Positions 16,629 through 26,341 are shown, counted from the stretch's first letter. The stretch: DNA of 64,000 nt from Sunxiuqinia elliptica (GCF_900113005.1 NZ_FONW01000001.1:62001-126000); one strand, 5' to 3'. The notes: a model not told the origin generated them from the letters alone. Program-made: numbers and translations.

Positions 16629-17900
16629 ATGATGTCTGAAAGACTTAAAGTAAACGTGACTTCAGAGTTTGGGGAACTCGAAGGCGTTATTGTACACACT
16701 CCGGGCCTTGAAGTAGAAGAGATGACACCGGAGACAGCCAAACGGGCACTCTACAGCGATATTCTGAACCTAGCCGTTGCCGGAAAAGAATATCAACAAA
16801 TGAAAGGGGTTTTAAGCAAAGTAAGCACATGCTTTGAAGTTCAAGATTTGCTAAGCACGATTCTAAACGATGAAGCAACGCGTGCCACCTTGCTACAAGA
16901 AATATGCAAAGCCGAAAATGTACTGGATATCTTACCGTCACTGCAAGATATTCCAGCAGAGGAATTGGCTCGCCAACTGATTCAAGGGGTTCCAATAAAA
17001 CGTAACAACCTGACTCGATATCTTAGCCAGGAACGTTTTAGCCTCGCACCACTTCATAACTTCCTGTTTACGCGTGACGCATCCATGTCTTTCTGTAACC
17101 AGGTGGTTATTGGAAAAATGGCAAATAAGGTACGCGACCGCGAAGCCTTGATTATGGAAGCCATCTTTAATCATCACCCAATGCTGGAAACAACAACACT
17201 GAACCCACTACATATGGGAACTCAGTCGAGCAGCAAAATTATGATTGAGGGGGGTGATTTTCAAGTGGCTCGGGAGGACGTACTTGTTATCGGAACTGGC
17301 ATAAGAACCAGCACCGAAGGAATCGATTTTATCCTTGAAAATATTAAGTCGAAGAAAGAAGGCATTCAACATGTCATCGTTCAGGAATTACCAGATATGC
17401 CTGAATCCTTCATTCACCTGGACATGGTTTTCACCTTCCTCGACCGGGATGTGTGCATGGTTTACGAGCCTTTAATTTTGGGAACAAACCGCTATCACAC
17501 GATCCATATTCAAATTGAGAATGGAAAAGTATCCAAGATTACTGAAGAACGAAACCTGCCCGAAGCCCTTAAAAAACTAGGCATGGATTTAAAACCGATT
17601 CAATGTGGAGGAAGCAAGGACATTTGGACACAGGAGCGGGAGCAATGGCACAGTGGCGCCAACTTCTTTGCCATTGCGCCAGGTCAAGTTATTGGGTACG
17701 AACGTAACGTTAATACCGTAGAAGAACTTAACCGAAATGGTTTTGAAGTCATTCGTGCTGAAGATTTTATCGCGGGCAAAGCAACACTCACTCCAAATAA
17801 AAAGTGTGTGATTACAATTGCCGGCTCCGAACTGGCACGAGGCGGTGGCGGCGCCCGTTGTATGACGATGCCATTCCGAAGAAAGCCAGTGGCTTGGTAA
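16629..17900 (+). CDS. Arginine deiminase-like guanidino-group-modifying enzyme
   Basis: A 423-residue member of the arginine deiminase/amidinotransferase superfamily. Active-site landmarks are all present: FTRDAS (Asp), IEGGD (Glu), FIHLDMVF (His), GGSKDIWTQEREQW and the nucleophile loop RGGGGARCMTMP with Cys411. True arginine deiminases convert arginine to citrulline and ammonia. The helical insertion at about residues 70-140 fits ADI. No arcB, arcC or arcD is adjacent, so an energy-generating ADI operon is not supported here. Annotate as ADI family. Confidence 0.85.
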   Translation: MMSERLKVNVTSEFGELEGVIVHTPGLEVEEMTPETAKRALYSDILNLAVAGKEYQQMKGVLSKVSTCFEVQDLLSTILNDEATRATLLQEICKAENVLDILPSLQDIPAEELARQLIQGVPIKRNNLTRYLSQERFSLAPLHNFLFTRDASMSFCNQVVIGKMANKVRDREALIMEAIFNHHPMLETTTLNPLHMGTQSSSKIMIEGGDFQVAREDVLVIGTGIRTSTEGIDFILENIKSKKEGIQHVIVQELPDMPESFIHLDMVFTFLDRDVCMVYEPLILGTNRYHTIHIQIENGKVSKITEERNLPEALKKLGMDLKPIQCGGSKDIWTQEREQWHSGANFFAIAPGQVIGYERNVNTVEELNRNGFEVIRAEDFIAGKATLTPNKKCVITIAGSELARGGGGARCMTMPFRRKPVAW

Positions 17901-18001
17901 GAAAAAGTTATTATTGACAATTGAGACAGCAGGCTGGTTGAATTTACTGATTACAAGACATTTAAACAACTACTGTCTTATTTCACTTTCAACGATTTTA
18001 A

Positions 18002-18538
18002 ATGCGTAAACTAAGAACTCATGAGCTCGGCCGCATTAGTGCCGAAGAATATAAACAAACTGAGAAAACACCAATTGTTGTTGTTCTGGATAACATCCGA
18101 AGCTGCAACAACATTGGCTCGGTTTTCCGCACCTCAGATGCCCTTCTGATTGAAGCCGTTCATTTGTGTGGCATAACTGCTACTCCTCCAAATAAAGAAA
18201 TTCATAAAACTGCTCTGGATGCTGAAAAATCAGTCCCTTGGAGCTATTATGAAAAAACCGAAGACTCCGTTGCTCTACTGAAAGAGCAAGGCTACCATGT
18301 TTTTGCCATCGAACAGGTTGAACACAGTATCATGCTTCCTGATTTTGAACTCAATAAAAACGATCGTATTGCCTTAGTTTTTGGAAACGAAGTGAAAGGA
18401 GTACAGCAACAAGTCGTTGATCTTTGCGATGGAGCTATTGAAATTCCACAGTTTGGAATTAAACATTCTTTTAATATTTCGGTGAGTGCCGGAATTGTAC
18501 TATGGGATCTCTTCAAGAAGTTTCGTTACAATTCATAA
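18002..18538 (+). CDS. TrmH/SpoU-family RNA 2'-O-methyltransferase
   Basis: A 178-residue SPOUT-class methyltransferase. It has motif 1 at LDNIRSCNNIGSVFRTSDA (about 30-48). Motif 2 follows at IALVFGNEVKGV (about 121-132), and motif 3 at IEIPQFGIKHSFNISVSAGI (about 143-162), which forms the trefoil-knot SAM site. No separate N-terminal substrate domain, so a minimal tRNA or rRNA 2'-O-methyltransferase. The target is not predictable. Confidence 0.88.
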   Translation: MRKLRTHELGRISAEEYKQTEKTPIVVVLDNIRSCNNIGSVFRTSDALLIEAVHLCGITATPPNKEIHKTALDAEKSVPWSYYEKTEDSVALLKEQGYHVFAIEQVEHSIMLPDFELNKNDRIALVFGNEVKGVQQQVVDLCDGAIEIPQFGIKHSFNISVSAGIVLWDLFKKFRYNS

Positions 18539-18591
18539 AAGAAATCGAAAAAGCATCAATCGCTTCTCTCCCGGCTAAAAGTCAAGACGAA

Positions 18592-18625
18592 TAAAAAAAG
18601 CCTGCACACAAATTGTGTACAGGCT
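18592..18625 (-). terminator. Intrinsic terminator downstream of the HAD-like gene
   Basis: An inverted repeat (AGCCTG.ACACAA / TTGTGT.CAGGCT, one mismatch) spans 18599-18625. On the minus strand it runs into seven T residues at 18598-18592. A second hairpin (GTTAGTC / GACTAAC, 18635-18657) lies between it and the gene. Confidence 0.75.
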
Positions 18626-18678
18626 CCAGGTGTTGTTAGTCTTGGTCCGGGACTAACGAGCTATTCAAAAATGTTTCT

Positions 18679-19026
18679 TTATTTCCCCGACATCTCTCTG
18701 ATCATTTGGAAAATCTCGCCCCAATCGGGCAATCCTCCTACATTACGATCATCGATAAATAAGTCGGCATGTATTTTTCGTGGGGCGTTTTCGTCAAACT
18801 TTTCTTCTGGAAAGCTTTTATTGATTGCGTAGAAAGAGACTCCTTTCGATTCGCAAAACTGCACAGCTTCATCCAAGAGCTTTCCCGTTCGATAAGTCCA
18901 TAGAATCAGGCGATGCCCATCTTCCTGAAGCTTTTTCAGCGTAAGTGTTGCAAAGGGCAACTCTTTTCCAATTTTTGGGAAACGATGTTGAACAATTGTC
19001 CCATCAAAATCAACGGCAATAATCAT
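18679..19026 (-). CDS. HAD-like phosphatase, BT0820 type
   Basis: A 115-residue protein with the HAD nucleophile motif AVDFDGTIV (Asp6, Asp8) at the N terminus, the motif II region RLILWTYRTG, and an acidic motif IV at ADLFIDDRNVGG. This compact capless form resembles the structurally known BT0820-like hydrolases of Bacteroidota. Substrate unknown. It lies beyond the terminator of polysaccharide operon 1, so it is probably not part of that operon's main transcript. Confidence 0.8.
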   Translation of the reverse strand: MIIAVDFDGTIVQHRFPKIGKELPFATLTLKKLQEDGHRLILWTYRTGKLLDEAVQFCESKGVSFYAINKSFPEEKFDENAPRKIHADLFIDDRNVGGLPDWGEIFQMIREMSGK

Positions 19027-19091
19027 AGACTGTTTGTTTTATTGGTTCGCTACCTTCTTAAGCAGCTGGTGCTTATTTTTCTTACTTAGGT

Positions 19092-19122
19092 AAAAAACAA
19101 GGCAGCCCGAAGGCATGCCTTG
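19092..19122 (-). terminator. Terminator of polysaccharide operon 1
   Basis: On the minus strand CAAGGCA, an 11-base loop and TGCCTTG (19122-19098) are followed by TTTTTTA. It sits 18 bp beyond the wzc stop codon and marks the end of the operon that begins at upxY. Confidence 0.8.
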
Positions 19123-19140
19123 CTTAGTTAAGTAAAGAAA

Positions 19141-21522
19141 TCATCCAGTATAACTAGGGCTGGACTCGAAGTAGTAATAACTACTTTTCTTTTTATAGCT
19201 GTAATCAGCACCATATGATCCGACATGTGCATGTTTTGACACGTGAATGTCATTCAAAACAATTCCCGGATTCTTCATCGATTTTTTCCGGTGCACATGA
19301 TCTATAAACTTCACTTCATTTTTCTTACTGTAATCCTGACGAGTAACGAAAAGGTTGATATCAACCTTTTGACCAATAATAATTCCGTCAGACACAATCG
19401 ACAACGGAGGATTGTCAAATACGATGTAGTCAAAGATATTCCGGCAACGGTCGATTAACTCCTCAAATTTTCCATTCTCAAGCAGTTCTGAGGGATTGGG
19501 AGGAATAGGGCCTGCTGATACAAATTGTAAGTTATCGACCCTTGTTTGCCGGAAAATATCTTCAAACGTACTAAAGTCCGTCAGGTAGGTACTTAAACCT
19601 TCCTTATTCTTATATTTCAAGCGGTTGTGTAAACTTGGCTTTCGCAAGTCACAGTCAACCAGCAATACTTTCTTATTATTCAGAGCAATCATTGATGCCA
19701 GATTGGCTGAAGTAAATGACTTCCCCTCTCCTGAAATCACGGAGTTAACACCAATGATTGTACATTCGTTATTTTTCTTCGGAGCAACAAACTGCAAGTT
19801 GGTTCGAAGCTCCCGAAACGATTCAGCAATGGCAGAACGAGGATTATCAATAGCCGCCAAAAATTCAGCACCAATCCCTGTATTCACAATATTACCAATC
19901 ACCGGAATATCACTGTACTCTTCAATGTCTTCAGCTGACTTAATTCGATCGTAGAAATAAGTGGCCAGCATAATAACCACAAACGGAATAAACAGTCCGG
20001 CTAACATTCCTCCTGCAACATTGATAACTAAATTAGGTCCCAATCGAGAAGCTAGCTCTGGCCGGGCTTCATCAAGTACCTGCGTATCTGACACATTTGA
20101 TGCATGCGTTATTGCCGCTTCCGCCCGCTTTTTTAACAAGAAGGTGTACAATTCATTATTCAAATCATACATCCGTTTCATATTCATCAACTGCTGTTCT
20201 GTTTTCGGATAAGCAGTCAATTGCTGGTTTACCTTCTCAATCCGGCGATCAAGCCCCTGCACCTGAATAATGGCATTGTTAATGAGGTTTTTCAGGTTCT
20301 CCCGAAGGTTTCGTTTCACCATCTCAATCTCATTCCCGATCAAAATCAATTTCGGATTTTTTTCCTGAGCAGTATACGAAATTACCTCGCGCTGGCGGTA
20401 AAGGTCACTTAAATGAACTACCAAGTTATTTAAAGCATCATCAACAATACCAACTACTGATGGAGCAACCACCTGCTTCATTTTCTCGGTATCATCCAAA
20501 TACTGTTGTAAGTTTTTATAGTAATCCAAATGAGATTGAATCATCGAACGCTCAGTATCCAGATCCACCAATCGTTGCACAATAATTCCACCTTCCTGGC
20601 TCATATCTACGATCTGATTTCGAGAACGAAAAGAAGTAAAATTGTTTCCCGCCACTTTCAAGGTGTCAATCACGTCTTTTAATTGAGAATCAATAAAATC
20701 GATAGTTGTTGCTGAGGCATGGTTTTTTTCCCTCAACTCATAAGTTAGGTAAACACGACTTAACTCATTCAAATAGTCTGCCGCCTTTTGAGGAACTTCA
20801 TCAACCATCGAAAGACGAATAAGATCAGCCTGTTCCTCTGTCTCCTCAATCATTAGACGTCCCGAGTAATTACGAACCAGTCCTTCAAAATTATTGAAGG
20901 TAAAGAAATAGGTTTCACCTCGCTTCACATTCTTCGGATACAGCGTAAAATGGAAGTAATCATTCTCAAATATCTCCCCAAAAACTCCCCGCTGATCTAT
21001 TTTTATTTCAATCTCCCGACCATAATACATGGTCTTCTCATCAACAATAATCCGATAATTTGTTGAATCCAGCATTTGTACATAAACTGGGATCCCTTCT
21101 AAGTTCATTGCATTTCGATCAAACAAAACATCATAAGGCTCATTCTTATACAATTCTTCATTTCGAAACATGAGCTCATGATACCAAGAGGTTGACCAAT
21201 CCAAGTTCTCCATAACCTGACGGTTAATGGAGTAGGAGGTAATAATTCCGATGTTATTTTGCAAGTTGATATTTCCACCAAAAGCTGATGGTAGTGGAAA
21301 ATCCATTCGCAATCCTCCTTTATTATCTGTCTTAATTAAAAACAGGCTTTCCAGTTTATAGGCTGGCGCTGTTACCTGGGTTTTTAAATAGCCCAACCCA
21401 ACGCCAATGATGCCAACGATCATAAACCAATACCAATTACGTACTAACTTATGAAAGAATTTCTTAACCGAAAGCATATCTTCTCGCTCCAAGGAATTGG
21501 AGTATTCTTCCATCGTTTTCAT
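19141..21522 (-). CDS. wzc: Polysaccharide co-polymerase / tyrosine autokinase (Wzc-like)
   Basis: A 793-residue inner-membrane protein controlling chain length and export of capsule or exopolysaccharide. It has an N-terminal Wzz domain with a first membrane helix (about 33-52), then a large periplasmic region with coiled coils (about 250-460). A second helix (about 500-522) leads to a cytoplasmic BY-kinase domain. Walker A is ISGEGKSFTSANLA (Lys about 601) and Walker A' is VLLVDCDLRKPSLH. The C terminus is a tyrosine cluster (YGADYSYKK, SSYYYFESSPSY), the usual autophosphorylation tail. Last gene of operon 1, after wza. Confidence 0.94.
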   Translation of the reverse strand: MKTMEEYSNSLEREDMLSVKKFFHKLVRNWYWFMIVGIIGVGLGYLKTQVTAPAYKLESLFLIKTDNKGGLRMDFPLPSAFGGNINLQNNIGIITSYSINRQVMENLDWSTSWYHELMFRNEELYKNEPYDVLFDRNAMNLEGIPVYVQMLDSTNYRIIVDEKTMYYGREIEIKIDQRGVFGEIFENDYFHFTLYPKNVKRGETYFFTFNNFEGLVRNYSGRLMIEETEEQADLIRLSMVDEVPQKAADYLNELSRVYLTYELREKNHASATTIDFIDSQLKDVIDTLKVAGNNFTSFRSRNQIVDMSQEGGIIVQRLVDLDTERSMIQSHLDYYKNLQQYLDDTEKMKQVVAPSVVGIVDDALNNLVVHLSDLYRQREVISYTAQEKNPKLILIGNEIEMVKRNLRENLKNLINNAIIQVQGLDRRIEKVNQQLTAYPKTEQQLMNMKRMYDLNNELYTFLLKKRAEAAITHASNVSDTQVLDEARPELASRLGPNLVINVAGGMLAGLFIPFVVIMLATYFYDRIKSAEDIEEYSDIPVIGNIVNTGIGAEFLAAIDNPRSAIAESFRELRTNLQFVAPKKNNECTIIGVNSVISGEGKSFTSANLASMIALNNKKVLLVDCDLRKPSLHNRLKYKNKEGLSTYLTDFSTFEDIFRQTRVDNLQFVSAGPIPPNPSELLENGKFEELIDRCRNIFDYIVFDNPPLSIVSDGIIIGQKVDINLFVTRQDYSKKNEVKFIDHVHRKKSMKNPGIVLNDIHVSKHAHVGSYGADYSYKKKSSYYYFESSPSYTG

Positions 21523-21589
21523 AGATAAAATCTTTACTTAATAATTTCTTTGAGTTACTTCAATCTCTACTTCGATAATCTCTTCTGCC

Positions 21590-22381
21590 CTAGCCCCAGA
21601 AGAAATTAATGATCAACATGATTGTTGTAAGAGATGAAATCCCAATGGTGTAGTAAGAAGCATTCAGCTTAACATTTTTAAGCTTCTGTGGTCGAACAAA
21701 AATGACATCGTCTGGCTGTAGATAAAAAGCTTCAGAGGCCATAATATTCTTCTTCGTTAGATCCAAGTGATAAGGCTTTACGGCATCTTTTCCTTGACGG
21801 ACAACAAGCACATCCTTAATCTTGGCATAATCAGTCGTTCCATTGGCCATTCCAATGGCTTCCAAAAGAGTCAGTGTATTATTGTAGTTGTAATACACTC
21901 CTGGGGCTCGAACTTCTCCGAGCACACTAACTTTAAAATTAAGCAAGCGTACCTGAATGTCTGAGTCTTTTACATACTCATCTGCTCGCACCTGAATCTG
22001 CTCTTTGGCTTGTTTCAGCGTACGTCCAGCAACTTGCACTGGCCCAATAATGGGTAAGGTGATCTCTCCCCGGCTATCAACCTGATAACCATAAATGTGC
22101 TGTCCAACTTGTGAGCTATACAATGTTCCAGAACCAACAGTTCCCTCACTTTGTGCGAACATCGCATTCACCTCAGGATTGATGGTCTTCACGCTGACAT
22201 AAAGATTGTCATTCGTTTGGATCATGTAATCCTTGTCGGCCTTTTGCACCAGGGATGCATCGACTGCTTCTTGAAAATCTCTTAAAAAATAAGAGTTCCG
22301 TTTAGAAACACAAGAAGACAGCAATACAGTCAAGACCAAAAGCACCCATGCATTTCGGCTTTTTTTTCCTGATAAAATCAT
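21590..22381 (-). CDS. wza: Outer-membrane polysaccharide export lipoprotein (Wza-like)
   Basis: A 263-residue lipoprotein with signal VLLVLTVLLSSC (lipobox LSSC). A Poly_export domain follows (about 52-150, MIQTNDNLYVSVKTINPEVN and GEITLPIIGPVQVAGRTL). Next is an SLBB domain (about 155-235, VSVLGEVRAPGVYYNYNNTLTLLEAI). A C-terminal hydrophobic segment (about 243-262) would cross the outer membrane. Shorter than E. coli Wza, as usual in this phylum. It precedes wzc by 67 bp. Confidence 0.93.
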   Translation of the reverse strand: MILSGKKSRNAWVLLVLTVLLSSCVSKRNSYFLRDFQEAVDASLVQKADKDYMIQTNDNLYVSVKTINPEVNAMFAQSEGTVGSGTLYSSQVGQHIYGYQVDSRGEITLPIIGPVQVAGRTLKQAKEQIQVRADEYVKDSDIQVRLLNFKVSVLGEVRAPGVYYNYNNTLTLLEAIGMANGTTDYAKIKDVLVVRQGKDAVKPYHLDLTKKNIMASEAFYLQPDDVIFVRPQKLKNVKLNASYYTIGISSLTTIMLIINFFWG

Positions 22382-22450
22382 ACTTGTAAATTAAAAATTG
22401 AATTATAGTTATTTGTTTGGTGAGACTACCTTAAACTACTGATAACAAAT

Positions 22451-23866
22451 CTATTTCCCTGTTCCAACGAGCATAACCTTTACTGTCCTTAGGATTAATA
22501 CGGCATCCTGAAATAAAGACCAATTATCAATGTATTGCATATCCAACTTCATCCATTCCTCAAATGGAATATCATTTCGTCCTGATACTTGCCAGATACA
22601 AGTAATTCCAGGCTTCATGCTCAAACGACGAATTTGCCAGCGCTTATATTTCTCAACCTCAGCAGGAATGGGAGGACGTGGACCAACAACCGACATCTCG
22701 CCACGCAAGACATTGAAAAATTGAGGCAACTCATCCAAAGAGGTTTTTCGAAGAAACCTTCCAACCCGAGTGACTCTCGGATCCATAGAAATTTTGAAAA
22801 CCGGACCGTCTTGCTCATTCTGCCCCATCAGCGAAGCTTTTAACGCTTCTGCATTAGCAACCATCGTCCGAAATTTAAAGCATGAAAACCGTCTTCCATT
22901 CAAGCCAACCCGCTCTTGCCTAAAGAAAATAGGGCCGCCATCATCTAGCTTAATTGCAATCGCAATCAACAAAAAGACAGGGGAAATAAGAATAACAACA
23001 AAAAGGCTAAAGAAGAAGTCAAAAGCACTCTTCAACTTTAAGCCTGCATAGTTGTCTGGAGTAGTCATATAGGTTACAAAAGGAAGTTGATTAAGCAGCG
23101 AAAAGCTTGAACGCTTAATTTTGTGCCCGTGAACTTTCGAAATCATGCCGGTATAATGGTGGAAACTAATTCCGACTTCAGCACATTCCAAAATAAAACG
23201 GGTAATCTCATCCTGATTGTAATCTGTTTTGCAATAAATTACTTCATCAATAGTTTCCCGATCCAATACTTCCTTCAGGTTTTTACGCTCAGGAATAACT
23301 TTAAAGCGACTCTGGTAGTTACTTTTTAAGCTATCGCAACCAGTCATAATCCCACGAATGTTATATCCCCAGTCTTTCGTATGGATAATACGTTCAATGT
23401 AATCTTCAGACCCCTTATCCGCAATCACCAAAATTTGTCGAATGCTATATCCTCTTCGCCTAAAGAAGCGCATAATCAAAAAGAACGAATTCTTATACGA
23501 TGACAATACAAACAAATTGAGAACACTGAACAAGAACAAATTTGTCAGTTCCAATGCCTCATATTGAGTTAAAACATTGATCGCAAATAAAAAACCACTC
23601 CCAATGGATATAAGCTTGAAGTAAGAAATCGACAAGCTCACATAGCTTGCTCTTCGACTCATTCGACCTAAACCAAATTGCTCAAGCAGTAAAAACCAAA
23701 GCAACGCAATGAAAATCAATGTGTGTTTCAGTTCTGTCACTGCGACCATCTGAATTTCGGTTCCCAGGTTCTGAAACCACCAAACCAACGAAAAACAGGC
23801 CAAGCTCAGAATCACCTGGAAGATAATACTGATTTTTTCAAGTGTATATTCACGTTCTTTAAGCAT
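22451..23866 (-). CDS. Undecaprenyl-phosphate sugar phosphotransferase (operon 1)
   Basis: A 471-residue initiating transferase of the WcaJ/WbaP class. It places the first sugar phosphate on undecaprenyl phosphate at the inner membrane. N-terminal helices lie at about 12-130, a Rossmann-like middle domain at about 140-240, and a further helix at about 278-303. The catalytic part has GPIFFRQERVGLNGRRF, CFKFRTMV, TRVGRFLRKTSLDELPQF and SVVGPRPPIPAEV. It also has GITCIWQVSGRNDIPFEEW near the end. Within operon 1 between manC and wza. Confidence 0.93.
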   Translation of the reverse strand: MLKEREYTLEKISIIFQVILSLACFSLVWWFQNLGTEIQMVAVTELKHTLIFIALLWFLLLEQFGLGRMSRRASYVSLSISYFKLISIGSGFLFAINVLTQYEALELTNLFLFSVLNLFVLSSYKNSFFLIMRFFRRRGYSIRQILVIADKGSEDYIERIIHTKDWGYNIRGIMTGCDSLKSNYQSRFKVIPERKNLKEVLDRETIDEVIYCKTDYNQDEITRFILECAEVGISFHHYTGMISKVHGHKIKRSSFSLLNQLPFVTYMTTPDNYAGLKLKSAFDFFFSLFVVILISPVFLLIAIAIKLDDGGPIFFRQERVGLNGRRFSCFKFRTMVANAEALKASLMGQNEQDGPVFKISMDPRVTRVGRFLRKTSLDELPQFFNVLRGEMSVVGPRPPIPAEVEKYKRWQIRRLSMKPGITCIWQVSGRNDIPFEEWMKLDMQYIDNWSLFQDAVLILRTVKVMLVGTGK

Positions 23867-23895
23867 AATAATGAACTTTTTGAGTAAGATTAAGG

Positions 23896-23955
23896 GATAG
23901 GTGACCTATCGAAATTCGATAAGCCAATGCAGGAATCAGGAGTCTATCCTGATTC
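23896..23955. other. Palindromic hairpins between manC and the phosphotransferase
   Basis: Three palindromes follow one another: GATAGGT.ACCTATC (23896 onward), ATCGAAATTCGAT, and a perfect 9-bp stem GAATCAGGA/TCCTGATTC with a 5-base loop (23933-23955). No T tract follows on either strand, so these may be mRNA-processing or stability elements and not terminators. Confidence 0.5.
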
Positions 23956-24030
23956 GAATTCAGACTTTTGACAGATCAATCCTGCCCACGATTTTACGCA
24001 ATTTCCCCACCCCGAAAAGCAGCCCTATTC

Positions 24031-25092
24031 CTATTTCGAATTAGAGGCTCGATGGCGAAAGGCTTTAATACGTTGTTCCTCGCCTTTGCTACAAATCAGC
24101 AAGACATTATTCGACTCTACAACAATGTATTCGCTCAAGCCCTGAACAACAACAACCTTGTCTTCAGGAACATGAATAATATTATTAGAAGTTTCGTATA
24201 AATAAGCATTTTCGGAGGAAACGGTGTCTCCAGTGTAGGATCGTGCTGACTTTTCCCACAAGGCGCTCCAGGTTCCCAGGTCGGACCAATCAAAATGAGC
24301 TTTCTGCACATACAGATTATTCGCTTTCTCCAGCATACTGTAGTCAATCGAAATATTTTCGAAAGTGGGGTAAACTAAATCAATAAAGCCTTGCTCCTTA
24401 TCGGTAAAAAACACATCACTTCCATTCTCAAATACACGGGCCATTGCCGGCATATAAGTTTCAAAGGCTCTAATAATCGTTTTTGCAGAAAACAAGAAGA
24501 TACCAGCATTCCAGAGGTATTCCCCTCCTTCCAAATAACTTTTTGCAGTTTCAATATCCGGTTTCTCTTTAAAAGCCTTTACTTCACCAATCTCTTCATC
24601 TGCACTTTTCATTTGGATGTAACCAAATCCGGTTTCAGGTCGATGTGGGTGAATGCCAATTGTTAAAATGGCATCTTTATCTTTAACAAAGTTGAGGCCT
24701 TTTTGCAAGGTCTGTTGGAACAATTGCTTTTGCTCAATCAGATGATCTGAAGGTGTTACAATAATATTGGCCTTCGGATTAAGCTTCCTGATTTTATAAC
24801 TAGCATAAGCAATGCAAGGAGCCGTGTTTCTCATCACCGGTTCTGCGAGGATATTAGACTCAGGAATTTCCGGAGCCTGCTCCAAAGCAATATCAATATA
24901 TTGTGCTGAAGTCACCACAAATATATTTCTGGAATAACAAATTTCATTAAACCGATCAACAGTATGCTGAAAGAGGGTTTTCCCGGTTCCTAACATATCC
25001 AGAAACTGTTTTGGCTTCTTCTCAGTGCTTACAGGCCAAAACCGGCTTCCCACTCCCCCTGCCATAATAATTACAAAGGTGTCACTTTTCAT
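24031..25092 (-). CDS. manC: Mannose-1-phosphate guanylyltransferase
   Basis: Makes GDP-mannose from GTP and mannose-1-phosphate. The 353-residue protein is the single-domain form without the C-terminal isomerase domain. It carries the nucleotidyltransferase signature MAGGVGSRFWPVSTEKKPKQF, then TPSDHLIE, GFGYIQM, FKEKPD, YLWNAGIFLF and FDWSDLGTW. It sits with gmd and fcl, supplying the precursor for GDP-L-fucose. Confidence 0.95.
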   Translation of the reverse strand: MKSDTFVIIMAGGVGSRFWPVSTEKKPKQFLDMLGTGKTLFQHTVDRFNEICYSRNIFVVTSAQYIDIALEQAPEIPESNILAEPVMRNTAPCIAYASYKIRKLNPKANIIVTPSDHLIEQKQLFQQTLQKGLNFVKDKDAILTIGIHPHRPETGFGYIQMKSADEEIGEVKAFKEKPDIETAKSYLEGGEYLWNAGIFLFSAKTIIRAFETYMPAMARVFENGSDVFFTDKEQGFIDLVYPTFENISIDYSMLEKANNLYVQKAHFDWSDLGTWSALWEKSARSYTGDTVSSENAYLYETSNNIIHVPEDKVVVVQGLSEYIVVESNNVLLICSKGEEQRIKAFRHRASNSK

Positions 25093-25135
25093 TTCACAGG
25101 TCTTAATTTGATGTTTTGAATTATCATTAAAAGGG

Positions 25136-26245
25136 CTAACAACGAGCTTCTACACTCGTATACCATTGACATATTCTTGAAATACCTTCTTTTATATCGA
25201 TCTGGTGTTTCCATCCCAGATGGTGAAGTTTTGAGGGGTCTGTCAATTTTCGCATGGTACCATCTGGCTTTGACGTATTAAAAACCAGTTTTCCCTGAAA
25301 TCCAACTTGTTTTTGAATCAACTGAGCAAGACTGGCAATACTAACTTCTTGTCCAGTTCCAATATTAATATGCGTATTGCGTATTTCTCCAGAGGATCCA
25401 GAATTAGATGCTACAATTTCTTTAAAATCTTTACTTTCCATTAAAAACACACAAGCATCTGCCATATCTTCACTCCACAAAAATTCGCGTCTTGGTTTTC
25501 CGCTTCCCCACACTTCTACCTCTACCCCTGAATTTCCATTCTTTCTAATTCCAAAACCCGCTAGTGCTTCCTCCAATTGACTTGCTGTCTGTTCTGGATT
25601 TACGTTGCGCACTGGCCGGTTCTCTAAATCGTCACGAATAGCCTCCCAATTATTTGTCTCCAAATAGGTTCCCAGCAGTAGCTTTCTAACTAATGCAGGT
25701 AACACATGAGAACTTTCTAAATCAAAATTATCATTGGGGCCATAAAGATTCGTCGGCATCACGGCAATAAAATTGGTTTCGTATTGAAGATTATAACTTT
25801 CGCACAGTTTAATTCCTGCAATTTTTGCAATTGCATATGGTTCATTGGTATATTCCAGCGGAGCAGTCAGCAAACTGTTTTCTTTCATCGGCTGATCAGC
25901 CTCTCGAGGATAAATACAGGTACTCCCTAAAAACAAAAGCTTCTTTACCTGATGTTGATACGCCTGATGAATCACGTTATTTTGAATCATCAAATTCTCG
26001 TAGATAAATTGTCCCCGGTAAGTATTGTTAGCCATAATACCGCCAACTTTAGCTGCTGCTAAAAACACATATTCCGGTTTTTCTTTTTCAAAGAATGAAG
26101 CTACTGCTTGTTGGTCTGTTAGGTCCAACTCTGCATGCGACTTTAATATGAAATTTTGATATCCGCGTTTCTTTAAACTATTTAGTAAGGCAGAACCTAC
26201 CAGCCCACGATGGCCGGCAATGTATATCTTGCTGTCTTTATTCAT
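25136..26245 (-). CDS. fcl: GDP-L-fucose synthase
   Basis: An SDR epimerase/reductase converting GDP-4-keto-6-deoxymannose to GDP-L-fucose. It shows [11 protein letters not shown] (NADP site), [17 protein letters not shown] with the catalytic Ser region, and Tyr/Lys in [15 protein letters not shown]. At 369 residues it is about 50 longer than E. coli WcaG. The extra segment (about 195-250, [13 protein letters not shown] to [14 protein letters not shown]) is, as I recall, usual for Bacteroidota enzymes. It is separated from gmd by a terminator-like hairpin. Confidence 0.94.
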   Translation of the reverse strand: MNKDSKIYIAGHRGLVGSALLNSLKKRGYQNFILKSHAELDLTDQQAVASFFEKEKPEYVFLAAAKVGGIMANNTYRGQFIYENLMIQNNVIHQAYQHQVKKLLFLGSTCIYPREADQPMKENSLLTAPLEYTNEPYAIAKIAGIKLCESYNLQYETNFIAVMPTNLYGPNDNFDLESSHVLPALVRKLLLGTYLETNNWEAIRDDLENRPVRNVNPEQTASQLEEALAGFGIRKNGNSGVEVEVWGSGKPRREFLWSEDMADACVFLMESKDFKEIVASNSGSSGEIRNTHINIGTGQEVSIASLAQLIQKQVGFQGKLVFNTSKPDGTMRKLTDPSKLHHLGWKHQIDIKEGISRICQWYTSVEARC

Positions 26246-26310
26246 AAAGTTTCAACTATTTCAGGCCGATGAACAACCTGTACTGAATTACGCTTGAAAA
26301 ATCGCCGAAA

Positions 26311-26341
26311 GAAAAGCCTGCATTCACCTCTGTGAATGCAG
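26311..26341 (-). terminator. Terminator-like hairpin inside operon 1 (gmd-fcl gap)
   Basis: A perfect 10-bp stem (CTGCATTCAC / GTGAATGCAG, loop of four, 26318-26341) is followed on the minus strand by GGCTTTTCTTTC. It resembles an intrinsic terminator between two genes of one pathway, so it must be read through for fcl to wzc to be expressed from the upxY promoter. Confidence 0.6.

Noticed and set aside
18635-18657. Second terminator after the HAD-like gene
   Set aside because: The GTTAGTC/GACTAAC hairpin has no T tract on either strand; the hairpin at 18599-18625 is the credible terminator.
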